This document shows, piece after piece, positions 8,659 to 18,676 of a DNA stretch of 63,904 bases. Numbering within the stretch: the stretch's first letter is position 1; each line of letters begins with the position of its first letter. The stretch is taken from the NCBI GenBank assembly GCA_903824725.1, contig CAIJXU010000046.1, positions 1 through 63,904 of the forward strand, written 5' to 3'. The notes beneath the pieces were generated by a model. It ran no database searches, was not told the origin of the DNA, and saw only the letters and a list, made by a program, of their open reading frames with translations. The translations under genes and the position numbers were made by a program. Source of the DNA: an uncultured Bacteroidota bacterium (GTDB taxonomy: Bacteria; Bacteroidota; Bacteroidia; Chitinophagales; Chitinophagaceae).

Positions 8659-10122
8659 ATGACAAATATGAACAACATCACATTGAATGCTTCCATTGCT
8701 TATGAAAAGTATTCTAAATTATCAACTGAAACGCGCGCTCAATTTTTAGATACGATCGCCAATAATATTGAAGCTTTAGGAGATGAATTATTAAATACAG
8801 CAAACAAAGAAACACATCTTCCTATGCCACGTTTACAAGGAGAGCGAGGCCGCACTTGTTTTCAGTTGAGGATGTTTGCAAGCATGTTGCGAAAAGGAGA
8901 CTATCTTGAAGCAAGTATTGATACTGCTATTCCAGATAAGACACCACCTAAGCCAGATATTCGTCAAATGTTACATCCTGTTGGTCCTGTTGTGGTATTT
9001 GGGGCAAGTAATTTCCCATTTGCTTATTCTACTGCAGGTGGCGATACGGCGAGTGCGCTTGCTGCAGGTTGTCCTGTGATTGTAAAAGCACATCCAGCAC
9101 ATCTTCAAACTTCAACACTTGTAGCTGCTGCGATTCAAAAAGCAATTGAAACAAATCAAATTCCTGAACATACTTTTCAACATGTTACAGATACTGATTT
9201 TAGTGCAGGTAAAGCATTGGTACAGGATGATCATATTGCAGCAGTGGGTTTTACCGGTTCTCGAATAGGGGGAAGAGCATTGTATGATTATGCGAGCACC
9301 CGAAAAAATCCAATTCCAGTTTTTTCAGAAATGGGAAGTGTGAATCCCGTGGTATTATTAGAAGATGCATTGGTTAATAATTCAGAGAGCATTGCAAAAA
9401 ATTATGCAGGATCTATTACATTAGGAATGGGACAATTTTGCACGAATCCTGGAATTTTAATCGGGGTTAAATCGGCAGCACTTACTTTATTCTCAACGCA
9501 ATTAGCCAATGAATTAAAAACAGTGGTAGTAGCGCCTATGTTACACGAAGGTATTCAGTCTGCTTATTTTAAAAATAGCAATCATGCGCTTGCGCAAACA
9601 GGGGTAACTTGCTTAACAGACAACACGCCAACTTCTAGTAGTGCATTCCCAGTGTTAACCACTGTAGACGGGGTTACATTTTTATCTAATACCCATTTAG
9701 CAGAGGAAGTTTTTGGACCTTATTCAATCCTTGTTCAATGTGAGGATACAGAACAGCTTATTCAAGTATGGAAAAGTATACAAGGTCAAATTAGTACTAC
9801 GATTATGGGAACGGATAAAGACTTTGAAAAAAATGAAAACTTATTAGCGCTCTCTATAAATATAGCAGGCCGTATTTTATTAAATGGAGTACCTACTGGT
9901 GTTGAAGTATGCGACAGCATGGTACATGGCGGTCCTTACCCTGCAACAACCGATAGTCGATTTACTGCAGTGGGAGTAAAAGCAGTAAGAAGATGGTTGC
10001 GTCCTATTTCATTTCAAAATTGGCCCAATCATTTATTACCTATCTTTTTACAAAATAAAAACGAAAAAAGTATTTGGAGGACGATCAATGGTGAATTCAC
10101 AAAGTCGGATGTAAATGCTTAA
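8659..10122 (+). CDS. Aldehyde dehydrogenase, probable 2-oxoglutarate semialdehyde dehydrogenase
   Basis: This 487-residue NAD(P)-dependent aldehyde dehydrogenase has the catalytic Cys in GMGQFCTNPG (about C261) and the general-base Glu in FSEMGSVNP (about E224). It also has the cofactor-site motif FGASNFPFAYSTAGGDTASALAAG-like region (residues 114-138) and VKAHP. The pattern (SEMGSVNPV, MGQFCTNPG) fits the 2,5-dioxopentanoate dehydrogenase subgroup that oxidises 2-oxoglutarate semialdehyde to 2-oxoglutarate. Start at the ATG at 8659; an in-frame TTG lies 12 nt upstream and a second ATG 9 nt downstream. It ends 9 nt before the epimerase gene. It is the last step of the pathway encoded here. 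Confidence 0.9.
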   Translation: MTNMNNITLNASIAYEKYSKLSTETRAQFLDTIANNIEALGDELLNTANKETHLPMPRLQGERGRTCFQLRMFASMLRKGDYLEASIDTAIPDKTPPKPDIRQMLHPVGPVVVFGASNFPFAYSTAGGDTASALAAGCPVIVKAHPAHLQTSTLVAAAIQKAIETNQIPEHTFQHVTDTDFSAGKALVQDDHIAAVGFTGSRIGGRALYDYASTRKNPIPVFSEMGSVNPVVLLEDALVNNSESIAKNYAGSITLGMGQFCTNPGILIGVKSAALTLFSTQLANELKTVVVAPMLHEGIQSAYFKNSNHALAQTGVTCLTDNTPTSSSAFPVLTTVDGVTFLSNTHLAEEVFGPYSILVQCEDTEQLIQVWKSIQGQISTTIMGTDKDFEKNENLLALSINIAGRILLNGVPTGVEVCDSMVHGGPYPATTDSRFTAVGVKAVRRWLRPISFQNWPNHLLPIFLQNKNEKSIWRTINGEFTKSDVNA

Positions 10123-10131
10123 TTTTAATCT

Positions 10132-11184
10132 ATGGCAGCAACAAAACCAATCAGTTCAGAAAATTTTGGCAACTATACTTTAGGAGGTTCTGTTTTTAAA
10201 TGTATAGATGCACATACCTGTGGTAATCCAGTAAGGGTGGTAGTGAGTGGGGGCCCTGCATTGGAAGGAAATTCCATGAGTGAAAAAAGACAACATTTTT
10301 TAAGAGAATTTGATTGGATAAGAAAAGGGTTGATGTTTGAACCAAGAGGGCATGATATGATGAGTGGAAGTATTTTATATCCACCGCATGATCCAGAAAA
10401 TGATATTGCCGTTTTATTTATTGAAACCAGTGGTTGTTTGCCCATGTGTGGCCACGGAACCATTGGTACCATCACGGTAGCTATTGAAGCAGGTTTAGTA
10501 CAACCCAAAGTGCCAGGTAAAATTAGAATGGAAGCACCAGCTGGTTTAGTGCTGATTGAATATACCATGAAAGGAAATAAAGTGAGTTCGGTTAAGTTAA
10601 CCAATGTACCCTCCTTTTTAGCCGCAACCAATATTAAAGTAGACTGTCCTGATTTAGGAGAATTGAATATCGATGTTTGTTATGGCGGAAATTATTATGC
10701 TATTGTAGAGGTGCAGAAAAATTTTACAGGTATTGAAAATTATACTGCGGGGCAACTTATTGCTTGGAGTGGTATTTTGCGTCAACGAATTAACGAACAA
10801 AATAAATTTATTCATCCATTGGATCCCACCATTAATTCTTGCTCCCATATTTTATGGACTGGTAAAGTGTTGGATGAAAAAAATACAGCACGTAACGCTG
10901 TTTTTTATGGTGACAAAGCCATCGATCGTTCCCCATGTGGAACCGGGACTTCGGCCCGACTTGCCCATTGGCATGCCAAGGGAAAATTAAAGGAAGGGGA
11001 GGCTTTTTTACATGAAAGTATCATTGGATCTGTATTTATAGGCAAAGTGGAAAAAACAACACAGATTGGCGATTTGGACGCCATTATTCCTTCGATTGAA
11101 GGTTGGGCTAAAATTATAGGGTTTAATACCATTTCCATAGATCCAATCGACGACCCTTATGCAGGTGGTTTCCAGGTAGTGTAG
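10132..11184 (+). CDS. 4-hydroxyproline epimerase (proline racemase family)
   Basis: A 350-residue member of the proline racemase superfamily. Both catalytic thiols are present: C106 in MCGHGTIG and C269 in SPCGTGTSA. This excludes the trans-3-hydroxyproline dehydratase type, which lacks the first Cys. The enzyme interconverts trans-4-hydroxy-L-proline and cis-4-hydroxy-D-proline, the entry step of hydroxyproline catabolism. The neighbours (an FAD D-amino-acid dehydrogenase, a DapA-family lyase, an aldehyde dehydrogenase) make 4-hydroxyproline more likely than proline. It lies 9 nt after the aldehyde dehydrogenase gene, so probably the same operon. Cytosolic. Confidence 0.93.
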   Translation: MAATKPISSENFGNYTLGGSVFKCIDAHTCGNPVRVVVSGGPALEGNSMSEKRQHFLREFDWIRKGLMFEPRGHDMMSGSILYPPHDPENDIAVLFIETSGCLPMCGHGTIGTITVAIEAGLVQPKVPGKIRMEAPAGLVLIEYTMKGNKVSSVKLTNVPSFLAATNIKVDCPDLGELNIDVCYGGNYYAIVEVQKNFTGIENYTAGQLIAWSGILRQRINEQNKFIHPLDPTINSCSHILWTGKVLDEKNTARNAVFYGDKAIDRSPCGTGTSARLAHWHAKGKLKEGEAFLHESIIGSVFIGKVEKTTQIGDLDAIIPSIEGWAKIIGFNTISIDPIDDPYAGGFQVV

Positions 11185-11268
11185 CACTTGAGCAACTTCA
11201 AATAATTCTGCCCCATTTATGCACTAAGTGAACGCATTTTTAACGAAATTCGTGCTTTAATCTATTTT

Positions 11269-12522
11269 ATGAAAGTAGTTGTATTAGGAGGAGGAGTGAT
11301 TGGATTAAGCAGTGCCTATTTTTTACAAGAAGCAGGGCATCAAGTTACTATCATTGATCAAACAGATATCAGCAATAATTGTTCCTATGGCAATGCAGGT
11401 TATGTATGTCCAAGTCATTTTATTCCGTTGGCTACGCCCGGTATTGTGAAACAAGGATTAAAGTGGATGTTGAATCCAGAAAGCCCTTTTTATGTTAAGC
11501 CTCGATTAAGTATCAGCTTAATACAATGGGGTTTGAAATTTATGCAAATGGCAACCGCCCAAAATGTTGAAAAAGCGGCCATCCCTTTAAAAGATTATGC
11601 TTTGTTAAGTCAACATTGGTATGAACAATGGGCAAAGCTTCCTGCATTTAAATTCGCCTATGAACATAATGGATTATTGGAGATATTTCAAACTGAAAAA
11701 GTAGCCGAGCATTCACATCATATCGTACAACGCGCACATGAAATAGGACTAACGGATACTAAGTTATTAAGTCAAGCCGAATTATTTGCATTAGAGCCTC
11801 GTCATAAATTAGATGCATTAGGTGCTATTCATTTTAAATGTGACGCACATTTGTATCCCAATAAATTAATGAAACAATTAATTGAAGATTTAAAAAGCAA
11901 GGGGGTGCAATTTTGTTTGAATGAGGAAGTAACTGATTTTGAAACAAGTCATGGCAAATTGAATGCAGTGATCACCAATAAAAATAAATACACATCAGAC
12001 GCAGTAGTTTTAGCAACAGGTTCTTGGAGTAGGGAGTTAGTTCAAAAATTAGGCATTAAAATGCCATTGATGCCAGGAAGAGGATATTCGGTTACTTTAG
12101 AAAATTCCCCTTTTCAAACAGACTATCCATCGGTTCTTATTGAAGGCCGTGTAGCCCTTACCCCAATGGATGGTAACAAAATGCGATTTGGGGGCACTAT
12201 GGAAATTACGACTACAAAGGCGCCGCCTCAAATGAATAGAGTGGTAGGAGTATTAAAGGCTGTCAAACAATTCTTTCCTGAATTTGATATTCCAACTCCA
12301 AGTTGGGAACAAGTATGGTACGGATATCGTCCTTGTTCTGCCGATGGCTTACCATATTTAGGTCGTACAAAAAAATGGAGTAACTTGGTCATTGCAACGG
12401 GTCATGCTATGATTGGTTTAAGTTTAGGTGCGGGTACTGGGAAATTAGTAGCCGAGATCATCGATGAAAAGCCAACCAGTATTGACATTAGTTTTTATCA
12501 ACCAGAAAGATTCAATCATTAA
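11269..12522 (+). CDS. FAD-dependent D-amino acid (D-hydroxyproline) dehydrogenase/oxidase
   Basis: A 417-residue DadA/DAO-family flavoprotein. It starts KVVVLGGGVIGLSSAYFL, the FAD dinucleotide-binding GxGxxG motif at residues 7-12, followed by an acidic residue (IIDQ). The C-terminal FAD motif includes GYRPCSADGLPYLG and GHAMIGLSLGAGTGKL. In this context it probably oxidises cis-4-hydroxy-D-proline to 1-pyrroline-4-hydroxy-2-carboxylate, which is the substrate of the lyase at 7665. Its stop codon overlaps the bshC start (TAATG). Whether it gives electrons to oxygen or to quinone cannot be told from sequence. Confidence 0.9.
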   Translation: MKVVVLGGGVIGLSSAYFLQEAGHQVTIIDQTDISNNCSYGNAGYVCPSHFIPLATPGIVKQGLKWMLNPESPFYVKPRLSISLIQWGLKFMQMATAQNVEKAAIPLKDYALLSQHWYEQWAKLPAFKFAYEHNGLLEIFQTEKVAEHSHHIVQRAHEIGLTDTKLLSQAELFALEPRHKLDALGAIHFKCDAHLYPNKLMKQLIEDLKSKGVQFCLNEEVTDFETSHGKLNAVITNKNKYTSDAVVLATGSWSRELVQKLGIKMPLMPGRGYSVTLENSPFQTDYPSVLIEGRVALTPMDGNKMRFGGTMEITTTKAPPQMNRVVGVLKAVKQFFPEFDIPTPSWEQVWYGYRPCSADGLPYLGRTKKWSNLVIATGHAMIGLSLGAGTGKLVAEIIDEKPTSIDISFYQPERFNH

Positions 12523-14153
12523 TGAAATACAATGCTACTTCCATACCTTATCGTGCCACTGGTTTGTTTTCGGCATTGGTAAATGATTATATCGAATCAA
12601 AGGGAACAGCACAACAATATGTGGCCTACACGCCTAATATGGGAGGTGTAAAAAAAGCCATCGCGCAACGTAATTTTTCTGCTGTCCATCGTAAGACGCT
12701 TGTTCAAGTATTACAAAATCAGTATGAAAAATTTGGGGTGAATAAAGAGGCGTCTAGTCAATTGGCCAATGATGCAGTGCAAGCGAATATCACATTGCTA
12801 AAAAATGAAAATACTTTTGCAGTAACTACGGCGCATCAGCCTAATTTATTCACAGGACCTTTGTACTTTTTTTATAAAATTATTCATACTATTAAGTTAG
12901 CCGGTGATTTAAAAAAACAATTTCCTGAACAAAATTTTGTACCCGTATATTATATGGGTTCGGAGGATGCCGACTTAAATGAAGTAGGCGCTTATACTAT
13001 TGACGGAGCCACGCATCAATGGAATACAAAACAGACAGGGGCTATTGGCCGTATGAAAGTAGACGAGTCTCTTTTACAATTATTACAAAACTTAGAAGGG
13101 TATTGGAGTGTAAAGCAAGAAGGTAAATGGGCATTGGATGTATTAAAAGCATCTTATAAAAAAGGAGCGACCATTAATGAAGCTACTTTACATTTGGTAC
13201 ATTTATTTTTTGGAAAATATGGTTTATTGGTGGTGCAGCCAGATGATGCAGCATTAAAAAAAATATTTACAGGGGTGATGGAAAAGGAATTAACCACCCA
13301 GTTTTCACATGCTGCAATACAAGACACCATTTCAAGTTTGTCTAAATCATATCATGTTCAATCCGATGGTCGCCCACTTAATTTATTTTATTTAAAAGAC
13401 AATAGTAGAAATAGAATCGAAAAAAAAGGAGATCAATTTGTGGTGGTGGATACCGATATTCATTTTTCACAAGCCGATATCTTTAAGGAGTTGCATACTT
13501 ATCCGGATAGGTTTAGTCCCAATGTGATTTTAAGGGGGCTGTATCAAGAGTCAATCATACCAAGTGTTGTGTTTATTGGTGGTGGGGGAGAATTGGCGTA
13601 TTGGATGGAATTAAAAAATGTATTTGAGAAGGGGAATGTGCATTACCCAGTTCTGGTTTTACGCAATTCATTTTTATTTATAAAGGAAAAGCAATGTCAG
13701 CATTGGACATCGCTTCAGTTTGAAATGTCAGAACTATTTAAATCTACTATGGATTTAGAATTAGCCTTCATTAAAAAACAAGCGGTTGAAAATTTAGCAT
13801 TAACCGACCATATAGCTTCCTTAACGCAATTATATCAATCGATTCAACAAGATGTCATTAAAATTGATCCATCATTAGGCGATCATGCCCTTAATTTAGC
13901 AGTACAAGCTCAAAAAAAATTGACCTTGCTTGAAAAGAAAATGATTCGTGCCGAAAAGCGGAAGCAACATACTTCTATCGCTCGAATTCAGCATCTAAAA
14001 TCTGAATTATTTCCAAATCAAAGTTTACAAGAGAGAGTTGAAAACTTTTCTGATTGGGTAGGAGATTATGGATGGGATTGGGTGGAATCTATTTTAACCC
14101 ATTCCAATGGATTAGATCATGGTTTTAAAATAATTACCATTACAAAGGACTAA
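12522..14153 (+). CDS. bshC: Bacillithiol biosynthesis cysteine-adding enzyme
   Basis: This 543-residue protein has the BshC layout: an N-terminal nucleotidyltransferase-like domain with TTAHQPNLFTGPLYFFYK near residues 102-120 and VPVYYMGSEDADLNEVG near 140-157. There is a central FIGGGGELAYWMELK motif, then a long coiled-coil C-terminal part. BshC is proposed to add cysteine to glucosaminyl-malate in the last step of bacillithiol synthesis. The ATG overlaps the preceding stop codon by one base (TAATG), so the two genes are translationally coupled. bshA and bshB are not in the window. The length is typical (about 540). Confidence 0.93.
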   Translation: MKYNATSIPYRATGLFSALVNDYIESKGTAQQYVAYTPNMGGVKKAIAQRNFSAVHRKTLVQVLQNQYEKFGVNKEASSQLANDAVQANITLLKNENTFAVTTAHQPNLFTGPLYFFYKIIHTIKLAGDLKKQFPEQNFVPVYYMGSEDADLNEVGAYTIDGATHQWNTKQTGAIGRMKVDESLLQLLQNLEGYWSVKQEGKWALDVLKASYKKGATINEATLHLVHLFFGKYGLLVVQPDDAALKKIFTGVMEKELTTQFSHAAIQDTISSLSKSYHVQSDGRPLNLFYLKDNSRNRIEKKGDQFVVVDTDIHFSQADIFKELHTYPDRFSPNVILRGLYQESIIPSVVFIGGGGELAYWMELKNVFEKGNVHYPVLVLRNSFLFIKEKQCQHWTSLQFEMSELFKSTMDLELAFIKKQAVENLALTDHIASLTQLYQSIQQDVIKIDPSLGDHALNLAVQAQKKLTLLEKKMIRAEKRKQHTSIARIQHLKSELFPNQSLQERVENFSDWVGDYGWDWVESILTHSNGLDHGFKIITITKD

Positions 14154-14675
14154 TTATTTTTGATCAAATTCATTATCCCAATTTTCTTTCAATTTTTCGA
14201 CCTTCTCCATCACTTCAGCCTCCATATTTAATTTGTAGGCGTCCATGGCTTGTCCAATTTTGATATCGGAACTACCTAAAATTTGAGCAGCCAATAAACC
14301 TGCATTTTTAGCGCCATTTAAAGCAACCGTAGCAACAGGAACACCACCTGGCATTTGTAATATAGATAATATAGAATCCCAGCCCTCAGCTGAGTTAGTA
14401 GATTTAATGGGTACGCCAATGACTGGTAAGCTACTTAAAGCTGCCACCATACCTGGTAAGTGTGCCGCACCGCCGGCGCCAGCTATGATCACTTTTAATC
14501 CTCTATCACGGGCAGTTTTAGCATATTCCACCATACGATCAGGAGTACGGTGTGCAGAAACTACAGTTAATTCAAAGGGAATATTAAATGTTTTTAATGA
14601 TTCTGCAGCGGCCTGCATGATAGGTAAATCACTATCGCTTCCCATTATAATACCAACTAATGCGTTTGTTGACAT
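14154..14675 (-). CDS. purE: N5-carboxyaminoimidazole ribonucleotide mutase
   Basis: A 173-residue class I PurE that moves the carboxyl group of N5-CAIR to form CAIR in purine synthesis. The conserved [12 protein letters not shown] is at residues 9-20, followed by [20 protein letters not shown] and GVPIKS, all part of the active site of the octameric enzyme. The C-terminal 25 residues are charged. The gene ends one base after bshC on the opposite strand (convergent). purK is not adjacent. Confidence 0.96.
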   Translation of the reverse strand: MSTNALVGIIMGSDSDLPIMQAAAESLKTFNIPFELTVVSAHRTPDRMVEYAKTARDRGLKVIIAGAGGAAHLPGMVAALSSLPVIGVPIKSTNSAEGWDSILSILQMPGGVPVATVALNGAKNAGLLAAQILGSSDIKIGQAMDAYKLNMEAEVMEKVEKLKENWDNEFDQK

Positions 14676-14715
14676 AACTGAAATTTAATGCAAGTTAAAT
14701 TTAAACTGCGAATTA

Positions 14716-16050
14716 TTAATTATTTATTAAAAAACCAGCTACGGCACCCATGATAGGAGTTGCTTTGGTAGCGGTAATTTTAATTTTTATACATTTTGCG
14801 GTGACGGTAGGGAACTGAATAATTTTTTTACGACCAATCGTTGTACTTGATGCAATCTTTTTTAAATTTTGTTCGCTATCGCCTGCTTCTATTTCAAAGC
14901 TAATGACTCTTTGACCAAATTTAATTTGCTCCTGCAATTGAATGGTATTGAAAGTAGCGGATTGGGCCAAACAAATTTCAATTTCGTTTGGTTTATTTTT
15001 TATTACAGCTTTACTAAATAAATTATTTTTAAAGGCAGCGTCTTTTATTTTTTTAAAATCCATTAAAGCAGCCGAATCTACTGGTGAAAACAATCCTTGT
15101 CTATTAGGAGGAACATTTAATAAAAAATTACCACCACGACCTACATTTTTTAAATACAAATCAAATAAAGCTTTTCCCGATTTAACAGTTTTGTCTTCTT
15201 CTTCATGATAAAACCAACCATTGCGAATGGATACATCTGCCTCACCAGGAATCCAAGCAGATCCATTGATATTCCCGCGATTCAATGAATCAGTAGGTGG
15301 GCCACCTGCTCCTCTTTGAAAACCAACCGTATCTAAAGTATTCCAGTTGGTTTCATTAATAATACCTTGCTCATTTCCAATCCAACGAACATGTGGTCCA
15401 ATATCACTGAAGATGACTAATTGTGGTTGATAGGATAGTGCAGAATCTTGGAATCTTTTAAAATCATATACTTGCTTTTTGCCATTAGGGCCTTCGCCAT
15501 TGGCGCCGTCCCACCATAATTCAAAAAATTTGCCATAACCAGTTAAGAGTTCCTTCATGGTTTGTATATAAATCTCATTATACTTAGGTGTTCCATAATC
15601 AGGATGATTTCGGTCCCATGGTGAAATATAGACCCCCATATCGATGCCTGCTTTTTTACAAGCCTCAGACAACATTTTTACGACATCTCCTTTTCCATTC
15701 ATCCATTTACTTTCTCTTACAGTGTGCTTGCTGTATTTACTTGGCCACAAACTAAAACCATCATGATGTTTTGCAGTTAATATAATACCCTTTGCTCCGG
15801 CAGCTTTAGCAATTCTTGCCCATTGGTTACAATCAATGGCGGTGGGATTAAATACATTAGGATCTTCACTTCCATGGCCCCATTCCAAATTTGTAAAGGT
15901 GTTGGGTCCAAAATGAATAAATAAATAAAATTCTTTTTCATGCCAAGCTAATTGATCCTTACTTGGGGTAGATCCCACTTTTTGTTGCGCGTTTAATTGC
16001 GGAGATAGAAAGATGCTGAATGTAAAAAAGAGGAATAAATTAGATCTCAT
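14716..16050 (-). CDS. Secreted alpha-L-fucosidase (GH29)
   Basis: A 444-residue glycoside hydrolase with a signal peptide (residues 1-21, ending LNAQ). Family GH29 features: FYLFIHFGPNTF near 41-52, TAKHHDGFSLWPSKYS near 92-107, and FELWWDG near 176-182, where D181 matches the catalytic nucleophile. The C-terminal ~100 residues form a beta domain (TIQLQEQIKFGQRV) typical of GH29. It would release alpha-L-fucose from glycans outside the cytoplasm, probably in the periplasm. There is no SusCD pair or polysaccharide-utilisation locus nearby. It may share a transcript with pdxJ upstream (28-nt gap), although the functions are unrelated. Confidence 0.93.
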   Translation of the reverse strand: MRSNLFLFFTFSIFLSPQLNAQQKVGSTPSKDQLAWHEKEFYLFIHFGPNTFTNLEWGHGSEDPNVFNPTAIDCNQWARIAKAAGAKGIILTAKHHDGFSLWPSKYSKHTVRESKWMNGKGDVVKMLSEACKKAGIDMGVYISPWDRNHPDYGTPKYNEIYIQTMKELLTGYGKFFELWWDGANGEGPNGKKQVYDFKRFQDSALSYQPQLVIFSDIGPHVRWIGNEQGIINETNWNTLDTVGFQRGAGGPPTDSLNRGNINGSAWIPGEADVSIRNGWFYHEEEDKTVKSGKALFDLYLKNVGRGGNFLLNVPPNRQGLFSPVDSAALMDFKKIKDAAFKNNLFSKAVIKNKPNEIEICLAQSATFNTIQLQEQIKFGQRVISFEIEAGDSEQNLKKIASSTTIGRKKIIQFPTVTAKCIKIKITATKATPIMGAVAGFLINN

Positions 16051-16078
16051 GAATTTTATTTTTGATTGTATAAATATT

Positions 16079-16801
16079 TTAAATGGATAAGGCTCTTTGG
16101 TATAATTGAATGGTATTTTCCAAACCTAAATATAATGAATCACTAATTAAGGCATGACCAATACTTACTTCATCAAGATAAGGAATCTGTTGAATTAAAT
16201 AGGGTAAATTAAATCGATCTAAATCGTGTCCTGCATTGATACCTAGACCTAATTGGTGGGCTGTGCTCGCTGCAGCAATATAGGGAGCAATAGCCACTTC
16301 TTTATTTCCCGATGAAAACTGTTTTGCATAGGATTCAGTATACAATTCAATACGATCGGTACCTGTTGTCGCCGCTGCTTGAATGATGCTTTCAATGGGG
16401 TCCACAAAAATAGATACCCGAATGCCAGCATTTTTAAAAACTGCAATGGTTTGTTTTAAATATTTCTGTTCGGCAATGGTATCCCAACCATGGTCACTTG
16501 TTAATTGTCCTGTTGTATCTGGTACTAAGGTTACCTGATGGGGTTTTGTTGCTAATACAAGTGCCACAAATTTGGCTTCTTTGGGATTGCCTTCTATGTT
16601 GAATTCTGTAGTAACAATCTTCGCTAAATCATAAACATCTTGGTAGCGAATATGTCTTTCATCCGGCCTGGGGTGCACGGTAATACCATTGGCGCCAAAT
16701 CGCTCACAATCCTTAGCTACTTGAACCAAATTAGGGTTATCTCCACCTCGACTATTTCTTAGGGTGGCGATCTTATTTATGTTTACACTTAAACGAGTCA
16801 T
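16079..16801 (-). CDS. pdxJ: Pyridoxine 5'-phosphate synthase
   Basis: A 240-residue TIM-barrel enzyme that condenses 3-amino-2-oxopropyl phosphate with 1-deoxyxylulose 5-phosphate to make pyridoxine 5'-phosphate (vitamin B6). Motifs: [17 protein letters not shown] at the N-terminus, [27 protein letters not shown] and [10 protein letters not shown]. The start is set at the ATG at 16801; a longer frame continues upstream but would overlap the divergent ubiD gene and lacks family similarity. The divergent gap to ubiD carries promoter boxes on both strands. Confidence 0.96.
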   Translation of the reverse strand: MTRLSVNINKIATLRNSRGGDNPNLVQVAKDCERFGANGITVHPRPDERHIRYQDVYDLAKIVTTEFNIEGNPKEAKFVALVLATKPHQVTLVPDTTGQLTSDHGWDTIAEQKYLKQTIAVFKNAGIRVSIFVDPIESIIQAAATTGTDRIELYTESYAKQFSSGNKEVAIAPYIAAASTAHQLGLGINAGHDLDRFNLPYLIQQIPYLDEVSIGHALISDSLYLGLENTIQLYQRALSI

Positions 16802-16815
16802 AGGCGAATTTAAGT

Positions 16816-16836
16816 TATTTTTGTAACTCAAATATA
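16816..16836. promoter_or_regulatory. Divergent promoter pair between pdxJ and the UbiD gene
   Basis: TATTTTTG on the plus strand (16816-16823) faces the UbiD gene; TATATTTG on the minus strand (16829-16836) faces pdxJ. Both match TAnnTTTG. The boxes are 5 nt apart in a 40-nt gap, so transcription in one direction may hinder the other. Confidence 0.65.
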
Positions 16837-16841
16837 AGAGA

Positions 16842-18674
16842 ATGTCATATTCTAGTTTGGAAGCATGTTTATTGGATTTAGAGCGCACAGGACAGCTATT
16901 GCGTATCCAAGAGGAAGTAGATCCCAATTTGGAAATGGCTGCTATTCATTTACGCGTATTTGAACAAAAAGGACCTGCTATTTTATTTGAAAAAGTGAAA
17001 GGGTCCAAATTCAGAGCTGCTTCCAATATTTTTGGAACATTAGAACGCAGTGAATTTATTTTTAGAAATACATTGCCTGCAGTAAAGCAGTTAATTGAAA
17101 TGAAGATTAATCCTTTGGCGGCGATACAACATCCATTTAATTCATTATCAGCTTTACCCGCAGCCATTAATGCATTGCCTAAAAAAAATCCGATTCATAA
17201 GCCTGTTTTATTTGAAGAGATCAACATTAGTGATCTTCCATTAATTCAACATTGGCCAATGGATGGAGGTGCATTTGTAACACTTCCACAAGTGTATACC
17301 GAAGATGCGGATCAACCAGGTGTTGCAAAATCTAATTTAGGAATGTATCGTATTCAATTAAATGGGAATGAATATGAATTAAATAAGGAGATTGGATTGC
17401 ATTATCAATTACATCGTGGCATTGGCGTGCATCAAACCAAAGCAAATAATAAAGGACTACCATTAAAAGTGAGTTGTTTTATAGGTGGCCCTCCAGCGCA
17501 TTCTGTTGCAGCAGTCATGCCTCTCCCAGAAGGGATGAGCGAAATTAATTTTGCGGGGGTATTAGCAGGTAAAAGATTTGGTTATACTTATATAGATGAT
17601 TTTTTTATTAGTACCGATGCCGATTTTGTCATAACTGGTGAAGTAGTGCCAGGGCATAATAAACCAGAAGGTCCTTTTGGTGATCATCTTGGATATTATA
17701 GTTTACAACATCCTTTTCCAGTAATGAAAGTGCACAAAGTATATGCACGAAAAAATGCCATATGGGCTTTCACTGTGGTTGGACGACCTCCACAAGAAGA
17801 TACTAGTTTTGGTCAACTGATTCATAAAATAACGGGTGCCGCTGTTTCCAATGAAATTCCTGGTTTAAAGGAAGTGCATGCGGTGGATGCGGCAGGAGTA
17901 CACCCTTTATTATTAGCCATTGGAAGTGAAAGGTATACGCCTTACTTAGAAAATAAAAAACCTGCCGAAATATTAACCATTGCAAATCATATATTAGGAA
18001 CAGGGCAATTAAGTTTAGCAAAATTTGTTTGGATTACGGCCGAAGAAAAAAAATCACAAAAAGGAATGGATTCTTTGAGCCCAGCTTTAGATGTGCATCA
18101 AGTTCCTGAGTTTTTACAATTCATGTTGTCAAGAATGGACTTTGCGAACGACTTACATTTTTATACGAATACGACCATAGATACACTAGATTATTCAGGG
18201 GATGGGTTAAATAGCGGGTCCAAATTAGTTTTAGCTGCTTACGGTGAACAACGCAGAACACTTGCTACTAAAATTCCAGCACTTATAAATGATTTAAATG
18301 CCCATGCACAAATAATAATGCCGGGAGTCATTGCATTAAATGCCAATTCAGTTTCAATTGATTTATTGCAAGAAAAATTAAAAGGGGCGGGAGAAAACTT
18401 ATTAGAAAAAAAGGGGGTAGCGCTATTGATTATCACAGAAGATGCTTCTTGGATGGCGCAAGACTTTAATAATTTTATTTGGGCCACTTTTACAAGAACC
18501 AATCCAGCTAAAGATATTGAAGGGGTGGATAGCTATATAAGTAACAAGCATTGGGGTTGTAAAGGACCGTTGATACTAGATGCCACCATTAAAAAGCATC
18601 ATGCACCCGCTGTCATTAAAGATAGAGATGTTGAAACAAGAGTAGATGTTATTTTAAAAAAATACGGCTATTAA
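16842..18674 (+). CDS. UbiD-family decarboxylase, probable menaquinone biosynthesis enzyme
   Basis: A 610-residue prenylated-FMN-dependent decarboxylase. Family motifs include the opening [32 protein letters not shown], and [13 protein letters not shown] near residue 272, which carries a conserved active-site acidic residue. At ~610 residues it belongs to the long group that in menaquinone-forming bacteria is annotated as menaquinone biosynthesis decarboxylase. mqnA (futalosine pathway) occurs in the same window at 31133, which makes a role in that pathway plausible but not proven. A UbiX-type prenyltransferase is needed and is not seen here. Confidence 0.88.
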   Translation: MSYSSLEACLLDLERTGQLLRIQEEVDPNLEMAAIHLRVFEQKGPAILFEKVKGSKFRAASNIFGTLERSEFIFRNTLPAVKQLIEMKINPLAAIQHPFNSLSALPAAINALPKKNPIHKPVLFEEINISDLPLIQHWPMDGGAFVTLPQVYTEDADQPGVAKSNLGMYRIQLNGNEYELNKEIGLHYQLHRGIGVHQTKANNKGLPLKVSCFIGGPPAHSVAAVMPLPEGMSEINFAGVLAGKRFGYTYIDDFFISTDADFVITGEVVPGHNKPEGPFGDHLGYYSLQHPFPVMKVHKVYARKNAIWAFTVVGRPPQEDTSFGQLIHKITGAAVSNEIPGLKEVHAVDAAGVHPLLLAIGSERYTPYLENKKPAEILTIANHILGTGQLSLAKFVWITAEEKKSQKGMDSLSPALDVHQVPEFLQFMLSRMDFANDLHFYTNTTIDTLDYSGDGLNSGSKLVLAAYGEQRRTLATKIPALINDLNAHAQIIMPGVIALNANSVSIDLLQEKLKGAGENLLEKKGVALLIITEDASWMAQDFNNFIWATFTRTNPAKDIEGVDSYISNKHWGCKGPLILDATIKKHHAPAVIKDRDVETRVDVILKKYGY

Positions 18675-18676
18675 TT

